A DNA stretch of 64,000 nucleotides from Gordius sp. MW1 (GCA_964036665.1 OZ038533.1:6408413-6472412), one strand, 5' to 3'; shown: positions 10,728 through 22,125, counted from the stretch's first letter. The notes: generated from the sequence alone by a model not told the origin. Numbers and translations are program-made.

Positions 10728-12644
10728 ACTTCTGAAACGTACAGTACAACAATGGGGTTACGGGCCTTCGGGCGAACCGACCCCTGACGGCGATCAAAAT
10801 ATCCAGTCTCCAAGATGGTGGCGTCAGATAATTAACTTTTTGAGGGAGACTCGCCGACTGATATTTTCGCCTCCACAGCCATCTGACAACCCGGGTCCAA
10901 CACAACCGGACCCGCTGCCACCACGTATCTACCCGGTACCGCCGCCAGACGCGGCAGATAGAGTCAACCCGAATGACGAGCCTCTCGACGTTGACCATGG
11001 ATCAGGGCTATTACCATCGCTCGTTACTAACCACAAGGCCCTGTTCCAATGGGGGAAAGAGTCCACAAACAAAAAACCTATAGGCCCCCTAGACATCCAA
11101 ACGACAAGGTTGAAACCTCACCCATTGATGTCTCCATTAACCCTCAAGGTTGCATTCGACGGGTTCAAACCCCCCACCCCCCCCCCCCCCCTTAACCTAG
11201 AGAAGATCAGAACTAACGGCGGCTTATTAAAGCCCGAGAGATGGGGGTGTATCTCTAAAGGCAGCCCAAACTACACTACGATGAAAGAATCGGGAGTTTT
11301 TTCCGAGACGCAAGCGCTCGCGGTCACTTCCGCAACTTTCTTCATCGCTAAGAGCAACGGGGACGCCCGAGTTATTACTGACGTGTCGGAAGCTTCAAGA
11401 AACTTCCACCATCTACCAGTTAAATTGGCGACTATCCCGTTGACAGCCAAGCAATTAGCCACCGCTAATTACGCCGCAAAGATCGATCTAAAGGCGGCGT
11501 TTCAGCATACCCCTCCACAAAAATTATAAACGATATTGCGGTTACAAGTGGAGGGGTAAATACTACCAATACAACGTTCTCCCCATGGGAGCATCCTTCT
11601 CTCCATACGTGTTACAAACGATAGTAGCCGACTTGGTCACAGCGGCTGTGACACGTTGCAACTACAACGTATATCTTGACGATATCCTCATTTTTGCCAG
11701 AGACGAAGACGACGTGATAAACGATCTGGGAAACATCGCCCAAATGGCGACCGACTGGGGCCTCACAATTAACACACACAAGTCCTCCATAACAGCTGAA
11801 ACCAAAATCAAATACATGGGGAGGTCTCTTGATTTCGTAACTCACTCGATCAAATGCACCAAGGAAACACAAAATCGACTCAAACACGCAGCCAATATAC
11901 TATTCCTATACCTATCCACGCCCGTGCCACCAAAAGCCTACGCACTCCTAGAAGCACTGGGGGTGCTAAATTACTTCTACTACAATCTTACGGGCATGCC
12001 AAAACTCTTCACCACCTTCTACGCTATATCAACCTGACAAGGGACTAGCCACGACAGGCCAGCGGCATCCATGAAACTGCAAGGATGCCTGGCGCTTCTA
12101 AACCAAGTGGTGCCGCTTTACCGAGAACATGACACAACAATCTATGCGGACGCATCAGATACGCACATTGGCATCGCCTGGGAAAACGTAAAATTTTCCG
12201 TGTCATTCGCCACAGCTGCGCGAGCCATCGGCCTGGACTGGGTTAACACAAACCATATAACGGCAACCGAAACCCTCGCCGCGATATACGCGTACCTCCA
12301 TGCAGTACAATATGGGTTCCGATACCCAAAAGTCTTTACCGACTCCATGACCGCCTATTTTGTCCTAAAGAAAGGCGGCTCTAACTCACCAGTGGTGGAA
12401 AAGATAATCGTCTACTTTGTAGCCTCGTACGATGTTTCGCATCTGCTAAGGTTACATTTCAACCTGAGATGGGTATCCTCTACGGAAAACCCGGCAGACG
12501 AGCCATCACGCACCTTCATAACAGTACCTCGTTACTCCGTACCTCCACAACTGCCCAACATCGATGAGAAACCTATTAGAAATCGGGAATGAAGAGGAAG
12601 AAATAGACCTGAATTTTTGGGAAAGCGAAATACTCGAGAGCTGA
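10588..12644 (+). pseudogene. Retroelement copy D: pol (RT-RNase H), broken
   Basis: The first open stretch (10588-11529) overlaps gag in another frame. It carries the Pro-rich linker and the start of the RT (SATFFIAKSNGDARVITD, IDLKAAF). A deletion near 11508 shifts the frame. The RT continues at 11585-12037 with YLDDILIFARDED. A TGA at about 12034 (CTGACA, where copies A-C have CGG) stops it. RNase H follows at 12071 with YADASDTHIGIAW, FTDSMTAYF and NPADEPSR, and a small deletion near 12570 shifts the tail. An expanded poly-C run at 11175-11190 adds residues. The terminal region follows directly after the stop, so no integrase or tyrosine recombinase domain is encoded downstream. Confidence 0.85.
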
Positions 12645-12920
12645 GGGGAAAACAAAACAAGAAATCCCCCGAGCACGTGACCGTGCACTATATAAACGCG
12701 ACACATCACATTCACCGCATTCGCTTCTTTTTCTGTTCCACACGTTTACGCTTTCTGCCCCCTCTTTTACCACTCGCACTTTACTCTAAAATTTCGCTTT
12801 TTATAATGCATATGTATAGTAGTAATTGTTGTATTATTGGGTAAATAAACGCCCCTGGTGAAACAATTGCGTAACCAGGGGATCTGGAAGAAGGGCCTAA
12901 CCCTTCTCCCAGATTGATTG
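12645..12920 (+). promoter_or_regulatory. Retroelement 3' terminal region: TATA box, poly(A) signal, two hairpins
   Basis: In order: an E-box palindrome CACGTG (12674-12679); a TATA box TATATAAA (12689-12696); the leader repeat also found before gag (12719-12795); AATAAA (about 12843); then two stem-loops, CCCCTGGT...ACCAGGGG and ATCTGGAAGAAGGG...CCCTTCTCCCAGAT. This looks like a promoter plus RNA 3'-end module. Its upstream counterpart in copy D is only partial. Confidence 0.65.
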
Positions 12921-14604
12921 ATGGCTCGTTTTTGGTTGTCCGTCCGTCCCTATCTATTTGCATTGGGTATATTAGGTTATCGATTTTTTAAATTAATGCA
13001 TGAGAAAGAGGTGCCCCACCCCTCATCTCTATCTCCCTCGCTGTGTTATTTTTAAAATTAATGCATAAGAGGTGCCCCACCCCTCATCTCTATCTCCCTC
13101 GCTTTCGGGCGGGGTCGGGTTTTAATTGCTATGTTAAATTAATGCATAAGTATATCTATTCCTTTTTGAATAGGGTAACATTGATATTAATTGCTCTAAT
13201 TACCTTATGACCTCCACTACAAGGGCCTATGCCTCTACTGATATGGGTCCCTGTGCCCCTACAAAAGCCTATGCCTCTATTAATGTGGGTTCGAACCCCG
13301 GCGAACGTTCTGAATTGCTGGTTCGATTCCCGGAGAGGGCAAAATTTTTATTTTTTAGATTAAATTAATATATTTTTCCTGTTACTACCATTGATAATAT
13401 GACTTTTCGGCCGTCCGCTTGTTCTATTATTGTTTCATTTTATTATATAATAAACATAAATAAAAGTTGTTTACTTTTAATTGCTATGCAATTTAACTAG
13501 TTTTTGGGTTAGAATCCCGGAGTTTTTTTGACTCTTATGATTGTTCTAGTTACTATCATTGATAATGAGACTTTTTGGCCGTCCGCTGGCTGCTGACCAA
13601 TAAAAAAATGACCATTGGCCAAAATGTGAATCCGAGTTTATTTTTTCGTTTTTTTTGACTATTATGATTGTTCCTGTTACTACCATTGCTATTATGACTT
13701 TTTGGCCGTCCGCTGGCTCCTGACCAATTGAAAAAATGACCATTGGCCAAAATGTGAATCGAAATTATTTTTTTCGTTTTTTTTGACTATTATGATTGTT
13801 CCTGTTCCTACCATTGCTATTATGACTTTTTGGCCGTCCGCTGGCTGCTGACCAATGGAATAAAATGACCATTGGCCAAAATGTGATTCGAAAATTTTTT
13901 TTTCGTTTTTTTTGACTATTATGAATTTATATCCACTTTTACCGTGTCCTGGCTGCTGACCAATAGAAAAAAATGACCATTGGCCAAAATGTGATTCGAA
14001 AATTTTTTTTCGTTTTTTTTACTCTTATGAATTTATATCCATTTTTACCGTGTGCTGGCTGCTGACCAATGGAAAAAAATGACCATTGGCCAAAGTGAGC
14101 ATCAAATTTTGTTTTCCGTTTTTTTGGCTATCATTGACTTATAGAGTATCTGTTGGTACTGACCAATGGAGAAAAAATGACCATTCGCCAAATTTTTGAT
14201 TTTTTTAATTAAAAATTGTTCAAATTCAACAAAAAATTTCTCCCAACAATTCTGCAAATTCTTAACATTGTGATGTTTTATAATATAATGTTTGTTAGAC
14301 CCATAATCACTAAAGGCCATAAAAACTAATGTAATACGCAACTAGATGCAAACACTAAATCTAACCCTAACCCTTGCCTATATTACATTTTGCCTATAAA
14401 TGAAAAATTTGTATAAATAATTAATTAATCATTAGGCATTTAATACCCCCCTATAGGCATTCTCGCCCCTTCCCACCTTTCTCGCCCATAAATTGCATAG
14501 AAAATATGATACATTTATACGAAGTATAGATGAGTCGTCCCCCCTTCCCTTCCCCCCTTCCCTTCTCCCCTCCCCCTTCCCACGAGGGCCGAAGGCCCGA
14601 GTTT
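12921..14604. repeat. Repeat block 2 (satellite-like units and B-box motifs)
   Basis: The block resumes the family interrupted by copies C/D. A ~66 bp duplicate (AATTAATGCATAAGAGGTGCC..., 13000-13110) is followed by B-box-like GGTTCGAACCCCGG (13288) and GGTTCGATTCCCGGAGAGG (13319). Then come six or more units of about 105-128 bp between 13560 and 14170, each with the hairpin CCAATGG-N9-CCATTGG. The block ends with ATTGCATAGAAAATATGATAC..., a C/T-rich tract and the perfect hairpin GGGCCGAAGGCCC (14586-14598). Small ORFs here are repeat shadows. Confidence 0.75.
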
Positions 14605-15788
14605 TCTTTTGCCTAATGATTTTTGAGATTTCACCTGAAATAAGAGCATTCGTGATAGTTTGTTAATATTGTCAATTAATTCCATCCATGCCTTGACATT
14701 CTATTTTTTAAATAAGCTTGTTATCTTATGAGTATGGCTACGATCATTGATGCATGTGGTAACGGGAAGACAAAAAGTGTGGCTAGAGCATTTGCCGATA
14801 ATTTAATTTTTAAATAATAAGCAGCTATACTACAATAAAATTAACCCATGTAATTTATTTATTAATCAAAATTTGGTCCAAGGGGTGGGGGATTTTCCCT
14901 TACCCCCCCCCCCCCCCCCCCTTTGGCTACGATCCTGGAATATGGCCTGCAGATCACCTATAAACGGACGGTGAATGAGCTTGTTGCTAAATAATTTAAG
15001 GGCGGACGTTAAGGTGACCAAACGGGCTCGAGCAGGCTTGAATTATTTAAATGAGATTTTCATCTTTGAATTTTAATGTATAAGACATGGTGTTCTTATG
15101 ATGTTTATTAACTTTTAAATTCAATCTTAGTTTTTCCTCGTCATTTATTTATAGAACTAGTGATTTTTAAATAAGTGAATCCCGAGCTTTTATTGTTTAA
15201 TAAAGTTACAAATAAACAAAAGTAGGTAATTTTTGTTAAATAACCTTTCATAGAGTTTTCAATTATATAACACGGTTTTAAGCAGGTACAAATCAACTAA
15301 TATGCAAGTTAAAAGCCGGCCACCATCTGGAAGAAATAATTATTGAAGATTTTTTAATAAAAGTAAATAAATATTTCAATATTGACACTAAATATAAAAG
15401 AATTTTTTAAGGGTACCCTAGGCCCGTGCTTTGTAAAAGATTAGCGGACCTGGCTGGGGGTATAATCTAATCTTAACGGTCTTAGGCTGGGACTAGATAT
15501 TTAAATTTCTAAAACTCGTGTGTCACTTTAATCTAAACCCGTGCATATCTCAAGTTTTAACATTGGCCAAGGTTGATTCAGAAAAACTGAAAAGAGCTCT
15601 ATGCAAATTGCATCCTTGGAAGAAAGACCAAAGGCGGAATTTTATCACACAATTTAAACGATATAACCGCTGATGCTTTTTCTAGGTACAAATATAATTC
15701 TAAAAATATTATTCATGTATTTATCAATAACCGGTCATAGATATTGAGTGTTTTTTAAGTTTGATTAATTATTATCTCAACAATATGT
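14605..15788. other. AT-rich stretch, no gene seen
   Basis: There is a poly-C tract at about 14903-14922. The rest is AT-rich with no supported ORF or repeat terminus. Confidence 0.5.
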
Positions 15789-15789
15789 A

Positions 15790-16631
15790 GGGGAGACCGG
15801 GGCCTAAATAGCCATAAAATTAAACCACTTTAAAAAAAACCACTGATTGTTTTTTTAATTTTTTTGTTGGAACGTAATTTTAAGGTCTATTTTTACTATA
15901 GAGAAAAAATTCGGATTGAAAAAATTAAGAGTTTTCTCACATATTAATTTAAAAAAAAACAAAAATCCTAAAAATTTAAAAAATGCCCGGGGCAAGTTAT
16001 AGCCCCTTTCGTGTGATAGATTATCCCTTAAAATTTCACTTTCTATTGATGTGCTAACTCAAATCAATAAAAGGATTGTTTTATTACAAAAAAAAATAAA
16101 AAAGGGTCATGAAGACAATCTGAAAAGACAAATTCTGCAATGGAAAAAATCTTTAGTCTATTAATATTCCCAATTACACTAACATAAATTATTATTAAAC
16201 AAAACTATTGTTTTTAAAATTTTGACATTTGTCTACGCATTGAAAAATGGCTACTACTAGACCCTCACCGACTAGCCCCGCCCCCTAATTTTTTATACAA
16301 ATAATAATTTATCTTATTATATTGTTAATAAAAAATTTAAAGTTAGGCAATATTTATAGAGTAAATATCCCTCTTTAAAACTAAAATTAGTCCAAAATAT
16401 GTAGGTAAAAAATTTTATGCGCAAAATACAAAATTTTGTCAAGGCTACTAACAGCACCGAAAAATCGTTTTTCCTCTATAAAAATTTTAAATTTAATTTT
16501 TTCAATTTTTTACTTATACCTTATGGAAAAATACACATATGATTTAAATTTTAATTGTATATCATTATTATTTTAAAAAACAATTACAAAGATAATAGTA
16601 GCCCCGGGCTACGACTAGCCCCGGTCTCCCC
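15790..16631. mobile_element. Non-autonomous DNA transposon, TA target site
   Basis: The terminal inverted repeats are GGGGAGACCGGGGC (15790) and GCCCCGGTCTCCCC (ending 16631), perfect over 14 bp and flanked by TA on each side. The 842-bp interior is AT-rich and without a long ORF. It contains further degenerate copies of the end motif (CCCGGGGC near 15986, CTAGCCCCGCCCCC near 16273). A TA duplication fits Tc1/mariner-like elements, but no transposase is present to prove the superfamily. Confidence 0.8.
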
Positions 16632-16689
16632 TATATATTTTATAAATTTTTGTTTGATAGTATTATTTATCAACATCCTTTCCTCTTCA

Positions 16690-16860
16690 GGTAATCGTGC
16701 CGAGAGACCAGCACGGCCCGGCCCGCGGACGGGCCTAAATGCTTAATAATAAAGCAACGGGCCGGGCCTGGACGGGCCGTAATATAACTGAACGGGTTAG
16801 GACAGGGCCTAGATAAACTTAAGGCCCGTTAAAATCCCGTGTTAAAAACAATAAGATTTA
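16690..16860. repeat. GC-rich GGCCCGGCC fragment
   Basis: A short GC-rich island (CACGGCCCGGCCCGCGGACG and relatives such as CGGGCCGGGCC) sits in AT-rich DNA. A similar island lies at 19925-20015 and another at 57075-57180 (GGCCCGGCCC). These look like terminal fragments of one repeat family with short inverted GGGCC motifs; complete ends were not identified. Confidence 0.4.
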
Positions 16861-16915
16861 GCGCAAAAGAAAGTGTTTTAATAATGGTCTGATTTATAAT
16901 TATTTTATGTATATT

Positions 16916-18124
16916 CAGGGGCGTAGATAGATTTTTTTTTTGGGGGGGGGGGGAAGAGGGGGGGGGGGGGGGGTTTGGTAAATATACAATTTTAAATTAA
17001 TAATTTATAAAGATTATAAGAGCTCTCTAGTGTCTACACAGCCCAATAATATTTTTTTTTTCAACTTGCCTATAAGGCCTTTAAAACAATTAAAATGTTA
17101 ATGCTGCAAAAAATATTGAACAATCTTCTGTTTAAAATTTTTTAATAATAACTGAGCATATTTTGAAAAAAAATGTACATTTAAAAAAACAGAATACTAT
17201 GCATTTAAATAACACCCTACATTTTACACCTTTGAGAGGAATCCCTTGTTTTCCACAGAAGATGATTGTTTCAATTATAACAATGAGTGCTTGTCTTACT
17301 TTATATTTATTCATCCTATTTTCTTCTGATAATAAATTACAAATTGATTCTTTTTTATTGGTTAAATATTCTCCAATGAATTAAAAGTTTCAATTGAATG
17401 CTTATGATATTTAGCAGAAGCATGAGCACTGAAAACTTTCAAAGCATTTTTCCATTTTTGGAATGGACATGTAATTAGGGCTTTTAATTCCTGGTAAGAT
17501 CCATATCCACCAGTTCTTTTGCCCATAATTACACAGAATTTACAAAAGGCCCAGTGAAGAGACTCAGAATATGCCAACCATGGATATTGTTTCATCCAGG
17601 TATAATTGAATTTCAAATTACGTTTATTAGGAAAGGCATATTCTGAATCTGGCTTCCAAATTAAATTAATAACTTTAATCCTTTCCATATTGTCTATATT
17701 TTTTTTCATAAAAATTTCCTTTATCATAGATATTTATGTTCTTTGTTGAGATGGATTTGGTTGTAAAGGGAATGAAATCTTTGCTAATGACTAAAAGCAT
17801 ATCATTGAATTTATTTAAAGGTCTTGTTAGAAGATTCAGGTTTTGCTTAAGCTGCAATTAATATCTTTTTCGTTAGTTATTTTATTGACGCAGAAGTTAA
17901 GCATAGTACATTTTCTTTTATTCATAGTATTAGAGGAATTCATAAAAGCGGGCGGAAACTTTATTATAACCACAAGGAAAAATTTTTATATTTAAGCGAA
18001 AAAAAACCCGTGTTCTTACAAGCTTATTTATATAATTGCACATGGCACTAATTTTGAAATATTTATAATGTAAAGCAAAATAATTTTTTTTTATCCGCGG
18101 GGGGGGGGGGTATCTACGCCACTG
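16916..18124. mobile_element. hAT transposon, 1.2 kb, internally deleted, 8-bp TSD
   Basis: The ends are CAGGGGCGTAGATAG (16916) and TATCTACGCCACTG (to 18124). Both sides carry the exact 8-bp duplication TGTATATT (16908-16915 and 18125-18132). G-rich tracts lie just inside both ends. The element contains a fragment of a hAT-associated zinc-finger protein on the minus strand (17362-17727) but no catalytic domain, so it is a deletion derivative. The CAGNGGCGTAG terminus recurs at several other places in this window. Confidence 0.9.
17362..17727 (-). pseudogene. hAT-associated TTF/ZMYM-type zinc-finger fragment
   Basis: The 121-aa ORF shows KFNYTWMKQYPWLAYSESLH followed by WAFCKFCVIMGKR and, later, CPFQKWKNALKVFSAHASAKYHKHS. 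This is the pattern of the TTF-type zinc finger found at the N-terminus of ZMYM1-like hAT transposases (a Trp-rich FPWL-YS motif, CxxC, then a Trp/Lys helix and a closing H-x-x-H). The downstream RNase H-like catalytic domain and the dimerisation domain are missing. It lies inside the 16916-18124 hAT element and is the only recognisable coding remnant there. Confidence 0.75.
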
Positions 18125-18229
18125 TGTATATTAAACTACAAGGAAAGTTATATTTTATTTCCATCTTAGTTCATTAATTCATAAATATCTCAACCCGCAT
18201 TATAAATGTTAAAGATATTTATAACCTGA

Positions 18230-19803
18230 TCCCATGGGCGTAGCCAATTTAAATGAGAGGGGGGGCAGTTTAGGTGGGGCAAAAAATGTTTATAGATCAA
18301 GAATATTAATTGCTATTATTAATTTAACTAGTTTTTGGGTTCGAATCCCGGGTTTTTTTGACTCTTATGATTGTTCTTGTTACTACCATTGATAATAAGA
18401 CTTTTTGGCCGACCGTTGGGTGCTGACCAATGAAAAAATGACCATTGGCCAAAATGTGAATCCGAGTTTATTTTTTCGTTTTTTTTGACTATTATGATTG
18501 TTCCTGTTACTACCATTGCTATTATGACTTTTTGGCCGTCCGCTGGCTGCTGACCGATGGAAAAAATGACCATTGGCCAAAATGTGAATCGAAATTATTT
18601 TTTTCGTTTTTTTGCTAACATTGACAATTACCCTATGCCCTCCCCTAGCAGAGAGAATGCCTCTACTGATACGGGTGCCTGTGCCCCCCCCCCTACAAAA
18701 GCCTATGCCTCTCCTGATGTGGGTTCGAATTCCGAAGAGGCCAAATTTTGTTTTATCTTTTTTTGTAAATTAATATATTGTTCTTGTTAATACCATTGAT
18801 AATAAGACTGTTTGGCCGTCCGTTGGCTGCTGACCAATGGAATGAAATGACCATTGGCCAAAATGTGATCGCAATTATTTTTTTCGTTTTTTTTTGACTA
18901 TTATGATTGTTCTTGTTAATACCATTGATAATATGGCTTTTTGGCCGTCCGTTGGCTGCTGACCAATGGAAAAAATGACCATTAGCCAAAATGAGAATCG
19001 AAATTTTTTTTCGTTTTTTATGACTCTTATGAATTTATATCCACTTTTACCGTGTCCTGGCTGCTGACCAATGGAAAAAATGACCATTGGCCAAAATGTG
19101 AATCAAAAATTTTTTTTCGTTTTTTTTGACTCTTATGAATTTATATCCACTTTTACCGTATCCTGGCTGCTGACCAATGAAAAAATGACCATTGGCCAAA
19201 CTGTGAAACAAAGTTTTTTTTTCGTTTTTTTTTGACTTTTATGTATTTATAGACTGTCCGCTGACCAATGCAAAAAAATGACCTTTGGCCAAAATGTGGT
19301 TGAAAAAGATTTAATTTAGCACCTGTAAATTTTTTGAGATATCCTTACAATACCTGTGTTTTTGTAGGTATATATTTTTTTCAGACTACATTAATTGGTA
19401 ATTTATGATAAAATTAAAAACCTATTTTTAAATTCTGATAATTGCTACTTAGCAATGAAAAAAATGACCATTAGCCAATTGTGATCGAAATTTTAATTTT
19501 CGATTTTGAATTGGTTAACATCGATAATTACCCTATGCCCTCCCCTAAAAGGGCCTATACCTCTACTTATATGGTTTCCTGTGCCCCTACAAAAGCCTAT
19601 GCCTCTATTAATGTGGGTTCGAATCCCGGAGAAAGCAAAATATTTGTATAAATAATTAACTAATCATTTTGCATTTAATACTCCCTATAGTCATTCTCGC
19701 CCATAAATTGCATAGCAAACATGCTACTTTTATACAGAGTATAGAAGAGTTCGCTCTTCCCTTCCCCCCTCCCTCTTCCCACGAGGGCCGAAGGCCCGAG
19801 TTT
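18230..19803. repeat. Repeat block 3 (satellite-like units and B-box motifs)
   Basis: This is the third copy of the family in blocks 1 and 2. A B-box-like GGTTCGAATCCCGGG (18337) is followed by poly-T. Seven or so units of about 110-130 bp with GACCAATGG...CCATTGGCC follow, along with two sections of the form CCTATGCCTCTACTGATATGGG...GGGTTCGAAT (18640-18735 and 19530-19630). The end is the shared CATAAATTGCATAGCAAACA segment, a C/T-rich tract and the hairpin GGGCCGAAGGCCC (19785-19797). A CCATGGGCGTAGCC motif at 18233 may be the end of an older hAT element. Confidence 0.75.
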
Positions 19804-19924
19804 TTTCCTGTAGGTCGCCTCTTAAAAGATAGAAGATCTCGTCTGATCGGGAATTATTAATTTATTATTTTTACAATATTTTTTTAACACATACATATTG
19901 TTTACCATATCGGTAAAAAAAAAT

Positions 19925-20015
19925 TTTACGGGCCCGAGCCGGGCTTTTAAATCTTTATTATGGGCGGGCCGACTGACTTAAAGAGGCCCGTTGCAGGTCT
20001 CGAATCCTGCCTACG
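19925..20015. repeat. GC-rich GGGCCCGAGCC fragment
   Basis: This is a second GC-rich island like 16690-16860, ending in a GGTCTCGAATCCTGCCTACGCC segment. It is probably the end of a non-autonomous element; no matching partner end was found. Confidence 0.35.
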
Positions 20016-20286
20016 CCACTGAAGCTATTTAAATGTCTCAGACAGCTCATTTCTTATATATTTCCGCATCTAAAGTGTTGCTAAAAACGGGGGCCTTTTT
20101 GAAAAACTAAAAAGTATTGTTATTACCCAGCGATTTTAGGAATTGTTCGAAGCATATAAATTGAGCAGAAATGACTTTAGAAAATATGTTCCATTATAGA
20201 AGGCGCTATAAAAGTTATGTTTCTATCCCTATATTTTAATTTTAAAAGGCTCACGTTGATAAAATTCGAAATGATTTACATTCTAT

Positions 20287-20588
20287 TTAACCCTCCGTTG
20301 GGTCAGGTCAAAATCCTAACACGGATCGTAAAGGGGGTCATGATGACCCCAAACTTCAAATAGCTATAACTTTGTTGTAGGTGGGGTCCTGGAAGACCCC
20401 GGGCATCTAAAACACACTGTATCTTAAAAACTATTTGATAAAAACAAGCAAAACTTTCCAGAAAATTTCTAGGATAAATTTTATTAAGCTATTGAAAAAA
20501 TGAAATTAACAATCATTAACTTAATTTGTACAGTATTTATAAACCGCTTGGGGTCCTCATTGACCCCACCTAGCCAACGAAGCCTAAC
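20287..20588. mobile_element. piggyBac-type MITE with three GGGGTC/GACCCC palindromes
   Basis: The left end is TTAA followed by CCCTCCGTTGG (20287). The right end is degenerate (CCAACGAAGCCTAA). The interior has no ORF but carries three short imperfect palindromes, GGGGTCATGATGACCCC (20334-20350), GGGGTCCTGGAAGACCCC (20383-20400) and GGGGTCCTCATTGACCCC (20550-20567). A second element at 52068-52681 has the same organisation. The TTAA and CCC terminus is the piggyBac hallmark. Confidence 0.65.
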
Positions 20589-20765
20589 AATCTAATTAAC
20601 CCTTTTAGACCTACCGTCGTATTTATCATACGCAAAATAGACCATTTTTAGTCTAAAAATTTTAATACTTAATGGCCCTTAGATATTATCAAACATAGTT
20701 TTTATTGAAGCTTAAAATGTGATCTACCTTCCTGGTGGATCATTTTTATTGTGTTTCCTTATTCA

Positions 20766-22125
20766 ATGCCTTCTTTAACTCGTAAAAGCAAGTGTAATTC
20801 TAGAAATTCGAAAAAACAGAACCTTCCGTAAGTATTTGTTAATAAAGTTTTATATAAACAATATTTAATTAATTTAATATATTATTAAACTATAAAAATT
20901 TCTCTTTAAAATGATATGTTTTTTATATAAAATTTATAAGACTTTAATATTAAAATATGTCTTTAAAATTGAGTGTCGTATATATCATACCGTAGGCCTT
21001 TGAATACAGAAGAAGTGCTTACTCTATTGGAATCTAATACTACCTTATTGAGCAATGTTCAACAAATTGATCTGGCCTTGGTTCCACCTCCAGACTATCT
21101 TGATTCTGATAAAGATAAAATTTCAGAGGATGAACATGAAGTTTTGATTAATGATCCTCATAAGTTAGGACCTGGGGTCCTATCAAGAAAAGCTGAAGTT
21201 TTAATAAGAGATATAGACAATGAAGTAATTCAATTAACTACAGAAATGTTATTAGAAATTCCTATCCCAAATTATAAAAATGACAATCCTTCAAAAAAAC
21301 AAAAACTCTTATCTTGGAGTCCAATAAATCTTATGCCAGAAACTAATGAACATACAAAATTTAAAATATTAAAGAAAATGTTCCAAACATATTGACTTTT
21401 AAACAAAAAGATGCCCTGACACCTTTACAAGTGTTCCAACTATTTTGGGATCCAAGTTTAATAGAGATTATGTGTAGAGAAAGTGAAAAATATGCTAAAT
21501 ATAAGTATAGTGATGAAGCTTTTAATGTTTCATGTGATGAAATTTACAAACTGCTAGGTGTGTTGTTATTATCAGGGTATTGTAAGTTGCCACAAAAGCG
21601 ACTATATTGGCAGACTCAGGCAGATTTTAATAATAGTGCCATTGTTAATTGTATGGCAAGAGATAGGTTCAATACTATTTTTAAGTATTTACACTTTTCT
21701 GATAACAATATTAACAGGGAACTTGGAAGCATAAAAAAAGTTAATGTTTTAATGAACCATATCAACAACAATTTTGAAAAATATATTGCGCCTAATCCAA
21801 TGATATATTCTTTAGATGAGGCCATGGAGCCCTACTATAGTAGATTTCATTTGAAACAATTTATCCGTGGTAGCCCATAAGATTTGGGTTTAAATTTTGG
21901 TGCTTGAACAAACCCAATGGATATTGCTGTCGACTGAGGACGGTATATCCAAAGCGGATCAGCAATGTTTATACCGAGGTTCGGTTCGATAAGCTTGAAC
22001 ATTGGCCTGCTAAGAACCCAACACAAAGGAGGTGTGGGGTTTGTCACAAGTCTGTGAAATTTATATGCACAAAATGCAACGTGGGACTTCAAATAAATTG
22101 TTTTATTCAATATCATACTTTATAA
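20766..22125 (+). pseudogene. piggyBac transposase, catalytic core deleted
   Basis: The likely start is the ATG at 20766. A 62-nt first exon is followed by a good donor (GTAAGTAT at 20828) and an acceptor at 20995, giving in-frame continuation into PLNTEEVLTLLES. The DDE_Tnp_1_7 domain starts around 21430 (TPLQVFQLFWDPSLIEIMCR). The segment with the first catalytic Asp is present (YSLDEAMEPYYSR, then KQFIRG). Three lesions break it. The frame shifts near 21375 and again near 21868, at the conserved position after FIRG. After RTVYPK near 21950 the sequence jumps to the C-terminal Cys-rich domain (EHWPAKNPTQRRCGVC, CTKC, ending CFIQYHTL), deleting the second and third catalytic Asp. A poly(A) signal AATAAA follows at about 22178. 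Confidence 0.85.

Larger units (their letters stand above)
7264..12920. mobile_element. Head-to-head pair of retroelement copies C (minus) and D (plus)
   Basis: Copies C and D form a 5.6 kb inverted repeat. Both outer ends carry the same palindromic terminus (ATCTGGGAGAAGGG...; left near 7274, right near 12914), and the 5' sides meet at 9838-9930. At the centre, GTGGAACAGAAAAAGAAGCG (9838-9857) is repeated as its inverse at about 9929-9951, around a TATA-containing loop. Copy C lacks gag; copy D has it. The pair lies inside the B-box repeat block, whose sequence resumes at 12921. Confidence 0.75.

Noticed and set aside
13546-19087. Small ORFs with repeated MANGHFF / MVIFSIGQ peptides
   Set aside because: These are six-frame products of the CCAATGG hairpin repeat units, not genes.
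6258-19803. Functional tRNA genes at GGTTCGAATCCCGG sites
   Set aside because: Only a B-box/T-arm-like piece is present. No acceptor stem, D arm or anticodon arm could be folded around it.
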